Shown piece by piece: positions 32,681 to 42,339 of a stretch of DNA of 64,000 bases. The notes beneath the pieces are model-generated. The model did not search any database and was not told the origin of the DNA. It was given only the letters and a program-made list of their open reading frames with translations. Each line of letters opens with the position of its first letter. The first letter of the stretch is position 1. Made by a program: the position numbers and the translations under genes. The DNA is from Halobacteriovoraceae bacterium (lineage in GTDB: Bacteria > Bdellovibrionota > Bacteriovoracia > Bacteriovoracales > Bacteriovoracaceae): contig PAVS01000001.1 in assembly GCA_002713145.1 (NCBI GenBank), forward strand, positions 186,001 through 250,000, written 5' to 3'.

Positions 32681-34924
32681 ATGATTCGAAATTATAACTC
32701 CAAAGTAAATCTTTACTACCAAATTTCACTTCTATTTATGGGAGCTTCCATATTAGGAACTCTTGCCTATTTTTGGCAGCTAGGATTTTTGGATGGAAGC
32801 CGCGCGAAGAATTTGCACCAAGTGAGTTATATTCTTGAAGATTTTGAAAAGAAAACTGAACTCAATCGAGTGAGAGAATTAGTTGAAATTGAAGATTATA
32901 AATTGGCGTTGAAAAAAATTAAAGAAGTTGAGAACGAATATGAAAAAGTTGATCTTCATATAAAATCTAATCAATTTAAAACTTTGAAGGCAGATTTTCA
33001 AAAGTTGAAAACTTCAACTCAAAATCTTTTATCATTTCCTAAGACGACAAAAGTCATGAATGTCTTTAATACAAAAATGGATAAGTTCTATGATTTTGTG
33101 AGAGAAAATCGATGGCGTACTTTAACTAGAATGAGCGATAGAATTTATTCTGTCACGCGTTCCGGGGTTAAGGTTAATAATATTGAATCCCTCATTAAAG
33201 ATGTTGAGAGGGACTTTAATTCAATGCTTAAGATTACTGAAAACTCAATTCTCAAAAGGTCTGATAAAGCAGAAATCGCCTCTCGTATAAAAAATCTTCA
33301 GACAGAAATGACTATGCTGACAAAGTATATGGAAGAATTAAACTTTTTCCGCCAGCTTCACAGCGAGGCTATGGAGTCGAGTCAAAAATGGTTTCAAACA
33401 GTCAGTCCAGAACTGACTCTAGAGAAATTAAAAGTTGAGCAAGTAGGGAAAATGTTCATCTACGGTCTTGGAAGTCTTTTTGTGCTTTCGGTTTTCCTCT
33501 TTGGAATGGGAGTTCCACTAAGTGGTTGGCTAAATAGGAAGGCCCAGTCTCATATGGAGAAGGATATTGAGAATTTAATTAGTGAAAGAATCATTGAATC
33601 TGATAAGTCTGTCTCGATTCCAGGTAGTACTGAGTCTTTTCAGAATTTCTGCGAAAAGATGTCTCGATATGTAAATAAGAGAATGAGTATGGGAAGTATT
33701 TTTCAAGAGGCACTACCATTGGCTTCCATTCTTCTGGATGAAAATCTGCAAGTCATTTGGAGTAATAAGTTTTTTAGTGAGGAGTGGTTGATCGAGGAAG
33801 ACGAACTTAAAAAAGATTATATGACTTGGGATTTTTTAAGTAAGCTCACAAATCTGGGAGAGGAAGACCCGGTTATTGAAGCTTTAAAACATGGAGTAGC
33901 TGGGATCTATCAAATTCAAGTGAAACCTTCTGATGACTTAACTGCAAGACCCTATGAAATGTTTGTCTCTCCGGTTGAATATCAAGGTCATCGTCGTATT
34001 CAATTATTCTTTTATGATCTTCGCTCACTTGAACAAACTATTAAGGATCAGGCTCAAGGTCTTATCAATCCTATAAAATCAAATCTCAAACGGCTGAAAG
34101 AAAATTCTTTTGAAATGAGTGAGGAGACTAAATATGAGTTCGTTCTGGCAGGGATAAAAGATGTATATCAGCTGTTTGTTGAGAACCATACAAAAATTCA
34201 GCAAGAAAGAGATTCATTAATAGACCAAATTGAAATTTTAAACTCTGAGGTAGAAAGGCTTGAAGCCGACCGTGACTTTGTAAGAGAAAAATTGTCTGAA
34301 AATCTTGAGTCAGTGAAAGGAAGCTTGGGTGATCTAAAAGCGTTTAAGACTCATGTCATTGGATTATCCCAGCAGGCGAGAGAATACGATCGCATCGCTA
34401 AAAAATCAATTGAGATCATTAATGCCAACGTTACAGCTCTCCAACATAGTAAAAACAAGAGTGAAACCTTAAGAAGTACTTTGGAGGAGATTTATCGATC
34501 TGTACCTCAGTATGGTGAACAGAAGGCAGAGCTCAAACAACTCAAGTCTGATTTGAGTGATCATCTCAATCGTCTTGTGACTCAGGCAAAGAGTAAAGTG
34601 CCTACAGAAACAATAAATCGTTGGAGAGAAAGTCAGGGTGAGTTGGATAAGAGACTCTCTCAGTTGGAAGTACTCTTAAGTAAGGCTGATATGGTATTGT
34701 CTAGCGGTAGAACTCGCATAGATGACTTGACGTCTAATTATGAAAGTGAACAAATTAGTTTTGCTCAAAATGAGATTAAATTGATGACTAAGTCGATAGC
34801 CTCAGGGCAGGCCAAGGTAGAAGATGATGAAGCGCAAATCATCGCAAGTCTAAGAAATATTTTTGAGGGTACAAAGAGTCAGATGCATCAATCTGGTGAC
34901 GCTCATGGTCGTTTAACAAACTAG
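32681..34924 (+). CDS. Membrane sensor-like protein with PAS-type domain and coiled coils
   Basis: I chose ATG 32681, behind AGAGGTTAGG (747 residues); a TTG six codons upstream is possible. A transmembrane helix lies near residues 14-36, then a helical extracytoplasmic domain (to about 265) and a second helix (about 267-292). A PAS-like segment follows (ASILLDENLQVIWSNKFFSEEW, about 350-470), then long coiled coil to the end. It is laid out like a chemoreceptor or histidine kinase but has neither MCP signalling hairpin nor kinase domain. Its place after fliA suggests a motility or polarity role. Confidence 0.6.
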   Translation: MIRNYNSKVNLYYQISLLFMGASILGTLAYFWQLGFLDGSRAKNLHQVSYILEDFEKKTELNRVRELVEIEDYKLALKKIKEVENEYEKVDLHIKSNQFKTLKADFQKLKTSTQNLLSFPKTTKVMNVFNTKMDKFYDFVRENRWRTLTRMSDRIYSVTRSGVKVNNIESLIKDVERDFNSMLKITENSILKRSDKAEIASRIKNLQTEMTMLTKYMEELNFFRQLHSEAMESSQKWFQTVSPELTLEKLKVEQVGKMFIYGLGSLFVLSVFLFGMGVPLSGWLNRKAQSHMEKDIENLISERIIESDKSVSIPGSTESFQNFCEKMSRYVNKRMSMGSIFQEALPLASILLDENLQVIWSNKFFSEEWLIEEDELKKDYMTWDFLSKLTNLGEEDPVIEALKHGVAGIYQIQVKPSDDLTARPYEMFVSPVEYQGHRRIQLFFYDLRSLEQTIKDQAQGLINPIKSNLKRLKENSFEMSEETKYEFVLAGIKDVYQLFVENHTKIQQERDSLIDQIEILNSEVERLEADRDFVREKLSENLESVKGSLGDLKAFKTHVIGLSQQAREYDRIAKKSIEIINANVTALQHSKNKSETLRSTLEEIYRSVPQYGEQKAELKQLKSDLSDHLNRLVTQAKSKVPTETINRWRESQGELDKRLSQLEVLLSKADMVLSSGRTRIDDLTSNYESEQISFAQNEIKLMTKSIASGQAKVEDDEAQIIASLRNIFEGTKSQMHQSGDAHGRLTN

Positions 34925-34986
34925 ATTCTGTGGACTTTATTGAGGTAGTTTGATAGTACTAACTTCACTTTAGGTACTCAAACACT

Positions 34987-35217
34987 ATGACTTTAGAGAC
35001 GGCAACCATTGATAAATCTTATAGAATAATGTCTCTCGAAGACATCGATGAAGCGCTAAAAGCACGCTTATTTCAATTTGGTTTAGTGCCTGGCTCTATC
35101 GTTCGACTTAAAAGAAAAGCTCCACTTTTTAGTGATCCTTTTTTAATAGAGGTTTCGGGAAGTCAAATCGTCATATCTAAAGAGCATGCTAGAGTTGTTG
35201 GGATCGAGGAAATATGA
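34987..35217 (+). CDS. feoA: Ferrous iron transport protein FeoA
   Basis: 76 residues with an SH3-like fold: ARLFQFGLVPGSIVRLKRKAP then VSGSQIVISKEHARVV. Cytoplasmic partner of FeoB. It overlaps feoB by 4 bp (ATGA). The palindrome TAGTACTA lies upstream (about 34952-34959), but I see no convincing Fur box and no good Shine-Dalgarno sequence. Confidence 0.9.
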   Translation: MTLETATIDKSYRIMSLEDIDEALKARLFQFGLVPGSIVRLKRKAPLFSDPFLIEVSGSQIVISKEHARVVGIEEI

Positions 35218-37064
35218 GCTTCGTAGCCTTGGTTGGACTTCCTAATTCTGGAAAATCGTCACTATTCAATGCACTTACAAATTCAAGACAACGAATCGCG
35301 AATTTTCCCGGCATTACCACGGAAAAAAAACTTGGAACTCTTGTAGACTCAGATATATCCATTTTAGATCTCCCTGGGGTTTATACACTTGATGCTGCAA
35401 CATTAGATGAAAAAGTAACGCGAGACTTTATCTTTGATAAAGTAGAAGAAGAGAAAGCTGATCTTTTAGTTTTAGTTATGGATGCAACCAACTTAAAGAA
35501 GTCATTGTATTTGGCTTTGCAACTCAAGGAAATTAACCAAAGCTTTGTATTGGCTCTGAATATGATGGACCTTGCAACAAAAAGAGGGCAGGAGCTTGAT
35601 TTAGACAAGCTTTCACAATACTTGGGAGGCGTTTCTATCTTTCCCGTCTCGGCAGTTTCTGGACAAGGCTTAGATGAGTTAACAAAGAAAATTCATGACT
35701 CCCAACCAGAAAAACGCGAATTTAATATTCCAAAAGACTATCAAACGAAAATTAAACGACCTGAGTATGTTAAGGAAAAGCTAGCTCAGATTGAAAGTAT
35801 CGTAGATGATATCACGATTAAAAATATCCTTGCGGATAGCTTGACTGAGAAACTCGATAGATTTTTTCTCCATCCATGGCTAGGCCCCATCATTTTGATT
35901 TTTATTTTATTGTTTATGTTTCAACTTCTTTTTACCTGGTCCGATCCTTTTATGGGGGGAATAGAATCTATTTTTACTATGCTTGGAGATTCTGTCTCTA
36001 CTCTGCTGCCTGATGGGTATTTAAAGAGTCTAGTAGTGGATGGTGTCATTGCAGGTGTAGGCGGAATTCTCGTTTTTCTCCCCCATATCGTTTTTCTTTT
36101 TTTAATTATCTATTTTTTGGAGGACTTTGGTTATCTAGGGCGAGTCGCTTTTAGTTTAGACTATCTCATGCGAAAAATGGGACTTCCGGGAAAAGCAGTT
36201 GTTCCGATGCTTTCATCCCATGCTTGTGCTATTCCTGGTATTATGTCTGCCAGAATTATCGAAGATCCTAGTCAAAGGCTGATTACAATGATGGTATCCC
36301 CTTTGACGACCTGTTCAGCCAGACTCCCAGTTTATACCTTATTAATAGGAGTCATGATTCCCAAGGGTCATTTCTTAGGTCCATTTAGTTTACAAGCTCT
36401 CACTTTGTTTGGTTTATATGCTTTGGGTATAGTCTCTGCCTTTGTTGTGGCCATGATTGCACGTAAAACTTATTTACCAACTTCTCCAGCCTATCTCTTG
36501 ATGGAGCTGCCTCCGTATCGAATTCCAAGTTTTTTTAAAATTCTGAAACAGTCTTTAATGAAAGGTTGGATTTTTGTTAAAAAAGCTGGAACAGTCATTC
36601 TTCTTTTAAGTATTGTGATTTGGGGATTAGTCTCATTTCCAAGTGCACCTGAGGGAGCAGATCAACCAGCCGTAAATTATAGTTATGCAGCTAAGATAGG
36701 TCAGACTTTCGAGCCTATTTTTAGGCCTCTTGGATATGATTGGAGATTGACGACAGCACTCATTCCTAGTTTTGCAGCCAGGGAGGTCATGGTTGCAGCT
36801 ATGGGAACTGTTTATGCGGTTCAAGGTGATGACGCTGAGGAAGAAAGTTTTCTAAAAAATCTTTCAAGTATTTTGAGTGCACAATATTCGCTAGCAACAA
36901 TGATGTCTTTACTTATATGGTTTGTATTTGCACCTCAATGTATTTCGACTTTTGCCGTTCTTAAAAAAGAAACTGGAGGTTATAAGCATCCATTGATTTT
37001 TATGGGCTATACTTTGGCAATGGCCTATGTCTTTGCTTTTTTAACCTATTTAGCCTTTAAATGA
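35214..37064 (+). CDS. feoB: Ferrous iron transporter FeoB
   Basis: 616 residues, at the short end for FeoB. The N-terminal G domain has GLPNSGKS (G1), FPGITTEKK (G2), LDLPGVYTL (G3), NMMD (G4) and VSA (G5). A short GDI-like helical region and about eight membrane helices follow, with the GKAVVPMLSSHACAIPGIMSAR and TTCSARLPVY gates. It imports Fe2+ across the inner membrane. Its 3' end overlaps the convergent hotdog gene by 15 bp. Confidence 0.95.
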   Translation: MSFVALVGLPNSGKSSLFNALTNSRQRIANFPGITTEKKLGTLVDSDISILDLPGVYTLDAATLDEKVTRDFIFDKVEEEKADLLVLVMDATNLKKSLYLALQLKEINQSFVLALNMMDLATKRGQELDLDKLSQYLGGVSIFPVSAVSGQGLDELTKKIHDSQPEKREFNIPKDYQTKIKRPEYVKEKLAQIESIVDDITIKNILADSLTEKLDRFFLHPWLGPIILIFILLFMFQLLFTWSDPFMGGIESIFTMLGDSVSTLLPDGYLKSLVVDGVIAGVGGILVFLPHIVFLFLIIYFLEDFGYLGRVAFSLDYLMRKMGLPGKAVVPMLSSHACAIPGIMSARIIEDPSQRLITMMVSPLTTCSARLPVYTLLIGVMIPKGHFLGPFSLQALTLFGLYALGIVSAFVVAMIARKTYLPTSPAYLLMELPPYRIPSFFKILKQSLMKGWIFVKKAGTVILLLSIVIWGLVSFPSAPEGADQPAVNYSYAAKIGQTFEPIFRPLGYDWRLTTALIPSFAAREVMVAAMGTVYAVQGDDAEEESFLKNLSSILSAQYSLATMMSLLIWFVFAPQCISTFAVLKKETGGYKHPLIFMGYTLAMAYVFAFLTYLAFK

Positions 37065-37568
37065 GACTTTTTTCCAATTTTTTATCTGCCAAACGGTGTG
37101 AACCACTGCGATAACTTCTTCTGATTTGTTTAAGATATTTGTAGTCATCTCAACTTCAACCATGTCTTCACTCTGTAACTGTTGACCAAACTGATCAAGC
37201 TCTTGATGATTAACTATCACTTCACCTAATAAAGCCTCTTTTGCTTGTTTAAAATACTCAACTTGAATTCGTCGCATTATTAGGCGGTAGCGACTCATTC
37301 CGAATTTTTTTACTAAAGTCAGACCCGCTGGATATTCTCCTAGGGTCGCCACGGCACAGGCGTGGAGCCCACCCAGATGGTTCTTATTCTTTTTAATATA
37401 AGGAAGTTTTAAAACGGTCTTTTGATGAGAGATCTCAACAAACTTAAATTTATGAGGAATATTAAACGGAATGCCTTGGTTAAAGAGAGTCTCTAAGGCG
37501 ACTAATTTAGTCTTGGACTCACTACCAGCCATAAGTTTATCTAATAGTTTTGAAAGTTGTTTGTTCAT
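37050..37568 (-). CDS. Hotdog-fold protein (DUF4442-like)
   Basis: 172 residues from ATG 37568; a TTG six codons upstream has no better ribosome-binding site. A single hotdog thioesterase-like domain contains NHLGGLHACAVATLGEYPAGL, which matches DUF4442. Members may act on acyl-CoA, but none is well characterised to my knowledge. A hydrolase role is inferred from the fold only. It is convergent with and overlaps feoB. Confidence 0.6.
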   Translation of the reverse strand: MNKQLSKLLDKLMAGSESKTKLVALETLFNQGIPFNIPHKFKFVEISHQKTVLKLPYIKKNKNHLGGLHACAVATLGEYPAGLTLVKKFGMSRYRLIMRRIQVEYFKQAKEALLGEVIVNHQELDQFGQQLQSEDMVEVEMTTNILNKSEEVIAVVHTVWQIKNWKKVSFKG

Positions 37569-37624
37569 AAAATTCTTATCGGTCAAGTTTTATAGAAATA
37601 AACTTGTTAGATGATGTTTGTTTT

Positions 37625-37640
37625 CAGGGGGTTACCCCTG
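37625..37640. promoter_or_regulatory. Perfect inverted repeat in a divergent intergenic region
   Basis: CAGGGG-GTTA-CCCCTG lies between the hotdog gene (start 37568) and the peptidase gene (start 37674). It could be an operator or a leader hairpin of the peptidase transcript. No T-tract follows. Confidence 0.35.
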
Positions 37641-37673
37641 TGATTTACTTACTCTAAACCAAAGGAATGTTAT

Positions 37674-38858
37674 ATGAAAAAATTATGGATGATTTCGTTA
37701 ATGGTGGTGAGTTCCGTTGCTATGGCAAAGGATCTTTATATCACTATCGGCAGTGATGCCGTTCAATCTGCAGAGAAATCTGTAAAGTCTAACCTATTGG
37801 CATCGCAAGAAGGGATTTCAGTTTTAAGAATTCAAGAAAGTGATGTTGAGTTACTCTCAGAATTGATGCATGAGAAATTTAATCGTTGTGGAGGATTCAT
37901 TGTACATGATTCCTTGGACGAAGCTCTGCAAGTTATTTCTGATTCAAAAACTAGATTGCAAGCTAAGAGTCTAGATCTTTTTAATTATAATATCTCTGAA
38001 GGTGAGACAGTGCAAAGAATGCTGACTCAAGTAAATGAGTTTGGAATTAGGGAGATGATTTTAAAATTATCTTCTTTTAGAAATCGTTATTATAAAGCTC
38101 AAACAGGCGTTGATTCGCAAGCTTATGTTAAAAGTACATGGGAGAAATTAGCCGGCTCTAGAGCAGATGTATCTGTCGATTATTTTCAACATGACAGATG
38201 GCCTCAACCATCAGTTGTCATGACTGTTGAAGGTACTTCTAAAAAAGATGAAATTATTGTGATAGGTGGTCACGCAGACTCTATTGCTGGTTTCTTTGGA
38301 AGAGAAAGAGCGAGAGCTCCGGGAGCCGATGATAATGCTTCAGGAATTGCAACTATTACAGAAGTTATTAGAGTCATTATGGATGGTGGATATAAGCCGG
38401 AAAGAACGGTTCAATTTATGGCTTATGCGGCTGAAGAAGTTGGTCTTCTTGGTTCTAAGGCAATAGCTAATCAATACAAAAGAGATGGTAAGAAAGTTGT
38501 TGGTGTTGTTCAATTTGATATGACGAATCACAAAGGAACAGAAGAGCTTGATATCGTTTTTATGACTGATTACACCAATGAAGCTCAAACTAAGTTTATG
38601 GGAAGCCTAATTGATACTTACTTAACAGATGTATCCTGGGGGTATTCAAGATGTGGTTATGGTTGTTCAGATCATGCTTCTTGGCATAATGCAGGTTTCC
38701 CTGCCAGTATGCCATTCGAGTCGACAATGAATGATATCAACGGTAAAATCCACACAGCAAGAGATACAATTGATGTTGCAGGTTCTGGTGGAACAGCGGA
38801 TCACGCTGAAAAATTCGCAAGACTTGGAGTTGCATTCGTCGTAGAAATGGGAAAATAG
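37674..38858 (+). CDS. Secreted M28-family aminopeptidase
   Basis: 394 residues with a signal peptide (AMA-KD). Bacterial leucyl aminopeptidase type. Two-zinc ligands and catalytic Glu are visible: GGHADS (His), GADDNASG (bridging Asp), YAAEEVGLLGS (catalytic Glu and Glu ligand), QFDMTNH (Asp) and CSDHASWH (His). The N-terminal 110 residues form a separate propeptide-like or inhibitor region. It probably removes N-terminal residues from prey or environmental peptides. AAAGGAATGTTAT precedes the ATG. Confidence 0.88.
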   Translation: MKKLWMISLMVVSSVAMAKDLYITIGSDAVQSAEKSVKSNLLASQEGISVLRIQESDVELLSELMHEKFNRCGGFIVHDSLDEALQVISDSKTRLQAKSLDLFNYNISEGETVQRMLTQVNEFGIREMILKLSSFRNRYYKAQTGVDSQAYVKSTWEKLAGSRADVSVDYFQHDRWPQPSVVMTVEGTSKKDEIIVIGGHADSIAGFFGRERARAPGADDNASGIATITEVIRVIMDGGYKPERTVQFMAYAAEEVGLLGSKAIANQYKRDGKKVVGVVQFDMTNHKGTEELDIVFMTDYTNEAQTKFMGSLIDTYLTDVSWGYSRCGYGCSDHASWHNAGFPASMPFESTMNDINGKIHTARDTIDVAGSGGTADHAEKFARLGVAFVVEMGK

Positions 38859-38859
38859 A

Positions 38860-41499
38860 CTGAAAATAGAGGATTTATTTCAAGAGATCGAAGATAACTT
38901 AAAAGCGTCTCGAAATATATTTGTTAAAAGTATTTTCGAAGATGATGATGAGGACCTTCGCTCTCTTGATGAATCCCGACTCTTACTTGAATCACTTAAA
39001 AATATATTGAAGCCAACCCAGGCACTTCTTAAAGAATTTCCCTCATTAGAACATTTATATGAAAAACGTTTCGGAAAATTATCCCACTCTTTAATGCGTG
39101 ATAATATTATCGAAGTCTTGTTTCGCGAGGACTATTTATTTCCAGAGCAGGGAGAGTATCCACTTGTTTCAGACCAGCATATTGAAGAGAGTCTTCTACT
39201 AGATTATCAGCAGGCTCATCTTGAGTGGCTGGATGGATTGAAAACAGATCATATAGAAACCCAAGACGAGATTCTCAATAATTTCAATATCGAGGTGAAG
39301 CAAAATCAACTGAAGTGTCAGTGTCAAAAATGCATTGCAGACTATAGGGCCAAGGTGAGAGATGTTGTCTTTCAAAATGAAATTGAAGCGATTGACCGAG
39401 CTCTTGAGAATTTAGAAGAATTATTACTAGAACGTGATATTTCCTATTTGAGTGATTTCGTTTCCAAGGTAAAGAAAAATCAAGAAAAAAATCTTCAAAA
39501 AATTCGCTATAGACTTAAGAGAAGTTCATTAAATAAGCTCGACTCCGAACTAAAGAACTATTTTAAAACGAAACTTGGGCCAAATTCAGAAATCGGAAAG
39601 ACTTATATTTTAAGGTTAAAGAGCTTTTTCTCTGGAATCTTAACTGAGCAGGGACATCCTGCTGATATGATCACAGATTCCGAATATGATAGGTTTTTCA
39701 GTCAATTAAACCTTGGTATTTGGCGATCTCCGCAAGCGCTTAAACGTGATTTTTTGAAACTTCTTAAGTCTGTCATGGCACTAAAAAGAAAGGATATTTC
39801 AGCAACTATTTTGCGAGAATATTTAGGTCAGTTTTGGATTCACTCAGAGGCAAGAAGAAAGACGAGAAAGATTGTTTATCATATGGGTCCTACAAACTCT
39901 GGTAAAACCTATAACGCAATTGAAGCCCTATCCAAAGCTCCAAGAGGCTCCTATCTTGCACCTCTAAGACTTCTAGCTTCAGAGCTGTATGATACTCTTA
40001 ATGACAAAGGGGTGCCTACAACACTTCTCACGGGAGAAGAAGTGGTGGAAATAGAAGGGGCACAACATTTTTCTTCTACCATCGAGATGGCCAAAATGAA
40101 TCAAGAGTTCGATTGTGTTGTCATTGATGAAATTCAAATGATTACAGACCCTCAAAGAGGTTGGGCCTGGACTAGAGCCCTTGTTAATATGAATGCTGAT
40201 GAAATCCACCTGTGTGGTGATCATTCAGTTTTTGAGTTGGTAAAGCAGATATTAGAGCTAACGGGGGACACTCTTGAAGTAAAACAGTACGAAAGGATGA
40301 CTAAACTTAAGGTTCTTCCCAGACAGATTAGACTCGTGGATATGCGAAAGCACGACGCACTTATTGTTTTCTCAAGAAGAAATGCTTTGAAATATAAAAG
40401 AGACCTTGAAAATTTAAACTTTAAAGTGTCTATCGTGTACGGAAGACTGAGTCCAGAGGTAAGAAGAGAGCAGGCAAGAAAATTTGATGAAGGTGAAACT
40501 GATATTATGGTAGCAACTGATGCTATCGCTATGGGAATGAATCTTCCTATTAAAAGAATTGTCTTTTCAGCTATCGCTAAACATTTTGATAATAAAGAAT
40601 TTCCTCTTACAAACTCTGAATTAAAACAAATCGCAGGTCGAGCAGGCCGCTTTCAACGTTTTCCAGAAGGAGAGGTGACAGCTCTTCAAAAAGTAGACGA
40701 GGCTCTCCCTAGACTGGAGGGAGCATTGAGTGCAGAGCTTAAACAAAAGACTTTGGCGATGGTGGGACCTGATCTTGAGATCTTTAGATCTGTTAATACG
40801 GCACTGAAAGAGAACAACCTGGAAACTCTATCTTTGTCTGAGTTCCTTCAGCTTTTTAATACTATGTCGTTTGAAAAACCATTTTACTGTGTGGATCTCA
40901 AAGAAATGATTGAGCTGGCGGAAATGGTTGAAGGTGCCGACCCGATGAATCTATTAACGGATTCAGAAATTTTTGGATTTGCTTGTGCGCCTGTTAACCA
41001 GGGACTGATGGAGCATGTTCAATACTATGTTTGGATATTGAACCATTACGTTGGAAGACGAAATGTAGAAAATGAAGAGATTGATGCTGACTCTGAGGAT
41101 ATTGATTATCTGGAGACGGCTATAAAGTGTACTGAACTCTTTCAATGGCTTGCCAGACATTTTGATTATAATTATTTTGATTTTGATATGGATAAGCTTC
41201 TTGATAATAAATCAAAAGCAATTGAAAGACTGAATCAATTATTGTCTGAAAAAGTCTCTAAAAAATGTTCATCTTGTGGCAAAAAACTTAGCGATGATTT
41301 TCAGTTTAATATTTGTGAAGGATGTTTTTCTGAGAGAAGACGGTCTCGAGGTCCTCGTAACACGAGAAACCCAGGTGGAAGAGGAAAAAATAAGAAAGGT
41401 TCAAACAATCAATCTCGTTCTTCAAAACCAAAGTCCAAATCTTCTCACAAGCGTAACTCTGGTAAAAAGAATAAAGCTTCGGCGTTTAAAAGAGGTTAA
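38860..41499 (+). CDS. Suv3-like DEAD/H-box RNA helicase with zinc ribbon and basic tail
   Basis: About 879 residues if translation starts at CTG 38860; the first standard start is TTG 39007, with no Shine-Dalgarno sequence. The 49 extra codons read as ordinary acidic coding sequence. The helicase core has HMGPTNSGKT (motif I, from G343), DEIQ (423-426), ATDAIAMGMNLP and QIAGRAGRF. The DEIQ box and these blocks match mitochondrial Suv3 and bacterial relatives. A CSSCGKK...CEGC ribbon and a long Arg/Gly/Lys/Ser tail, probably RNA-binding, complete it. A role in RNA decay or ribosome quality is inferred. Confidence 0.8.
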   Translation: MKIEDLFQEIEDNLKASRNIFVKSIFEDDDEDLRSLDESRLLLESLKNILKPTQALLKEFPSLEHLYEKRFGKLSHSLMRDNIIEVLFREDYLFPEQGEYPLVSDQHIEESLLLDYQQAHLEWLDGLKTDHIETQDEILNNFNIEVKQNQLKCQCQKCIADYRAKVRDVVFQNEIEAIDRALENLEELLLERDISYLSDFVSKVKKNQEKNLQKIRYRLKRSSLNKLDSELKNYFKTKLGPNSEIGKTYILRLKSFFSGILTEQGHPADMITDSEYDRFFSQLNLGIWRSPQALKRDFLKLLKSVMALKRKDISATILREYLGQFWIHSEARRKTRKIVYHMGPTNSGKTYNAIEALSKAPRGSYLAPLRLLASELYDTLNDKGVPTTLLTGEEVVEIEGAQHFSSTIEMAKMNQEFDCVVIDEIQMITDPQRGWAWTRALVNMNADEIHLCGDHSVFELVKQILELTGDTLEVKQYERMTKLKVLPRQIRLVDMRKHDALIVFSRRNALKYKRDLENLNFKVSIVYGRLSPEVRREQARKFDEGETDIMVATDAIAMGMNLPIKRIVFSAIAKHFDNKEFPLTNSELKQIAGRAGRFQRFPEGEVTALQKVDEALPRLEGALSAELKQKTLAMVGPDLEIFRSVNTALKENNLETLSLSEFLQLFNTMSFEKPFYCVDLKEMIELAEMVEGADPMNLLTDSEIFGFACAPVNQGLMEHVQYYVWILNHYVGRRNVENEEIDADSEDIDYLETAIKCTELFQWLARHFDYNYFDFDMDKLLDNKSKAIERLNQLLSEKVSKKCSSCGKKLSDDFQFNICEGCFSERRRSRGPRNTRNPGGRGKNKKGSNNQSRSSKPKSKSSHKRNSGKKNKASAFKRG

Positions 41500-41508
41500 G
41501 CTTTTTTC

Positions 41509-42339
41509 ATGGAATTAAGTGAATTCGCCAAAAAAATTTTATTCGGCTCAACTCTAGAAGATAAACTTATCCGACCAGATAAAATTGAGTTTGATGATGA
41601 TCAAAAGTTTCGTGAAAAAGTATTCAATCTCCCATTCAAACCTGCGAGGTCAGAGCAAATTGGCTTCTCTGACGAAAATATCAAGTTTCCCAAAGGCCAT
41701 TTTCATTTAAAAGAAAAACAAGCTATTGCTCTTCATAGTTTTGCTAATCATGAGCTTCTCGCCTGTGAGATGATGGCGGCAGCTCTTCTTCGATACCCTC
41801 ATGACACGGAAGAGCTGAAAAGATTTAAAAGGGGTATTATTAACACTATTTTTGATGAGCAAAAGCACTTTAAACTTTATGTCCAGCAACTTGAAAGGTT
41901 GGGATACAGTTTTGGGGACTATCCCTTAAATGATTTTTTTTGGTCTTATATGAAGGATTTAGACACTCCTGAAAAATACACCGCAGTGATGGCCATGACC
42001 TTTGAATCTGCAAATCTAGACTTTGCGACCTATTATGAAAAGATTTTTAGGGATTTAGGTGAAGATGAAATTGCTGATGTACTTTTAGAGGTCCTTAAAG
42101 ATGAAATTTCCCATGTTGGATTTGGTGTTAGGTATCTGAATAAATGGAGAGAAGACCGAGAGTTGTGGAATTATTATATAAGCCAGCTTCCCTGGCCACT
42201 GACTCCCGCTCGTTCAAAAGGACAGCATTTTGCTTATTCTCCCCGTTTAAAAGCAGGAATGCCTAGAGAGTTTATTCAATCTCAAAAAAATTATAAAGAT
42301 GAATTTAAAGTGACAAAGCGAAAAGAATGGAAGCAGTGA
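41509..42339 (+). CDS. DUF455 ferritin-like protein
   Basis: 276 residues, helical. Carboxylate/His pairs are spaced as in a ferritin-like di-iron bundle: FANHELLACEMM, FDEQKHFKLY, FESANLDF and LKDEISHVGFGVRY. This fits DUF455 (PF04305), whose reaction is not established. The end overlaps the ATP-grasp-like gene by 13 bp, which suggests the pair works in one pathway. It follows the helicase after 9 nt. Confidence 0.75.
   Translation: MELSEFAKKILFGSTLEDKLIRPDKIEFDDDQKFREKVFNLPFKPARSEQIGFSDENIKFPKGHFHLKEKQAIALHSFANHELLACEMMAAALLRYPHDTEELKRFKRGIINTIFDEQKHFKLYVQQLERLGYSFGDYPLNDFFWSYMKDLDTPEKYTAVMAMTFESANLDFATYYEKIFRDLGEDEIADVLLEVLKDEISHVGFGVRYLNKWREDRELWNYYISQLPWPLTPARSKGQHFAYSPRLKAGMPREFIQSQKNYKDEFKVTKRKEWKQ

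Noticed and set aside
34940-34986. Fur box in front of feoAB
   Set aside because: Only a TAGTACTA palindrome is present; no acceptable 19-bp Fur-like inverted repeat could be found by eye.
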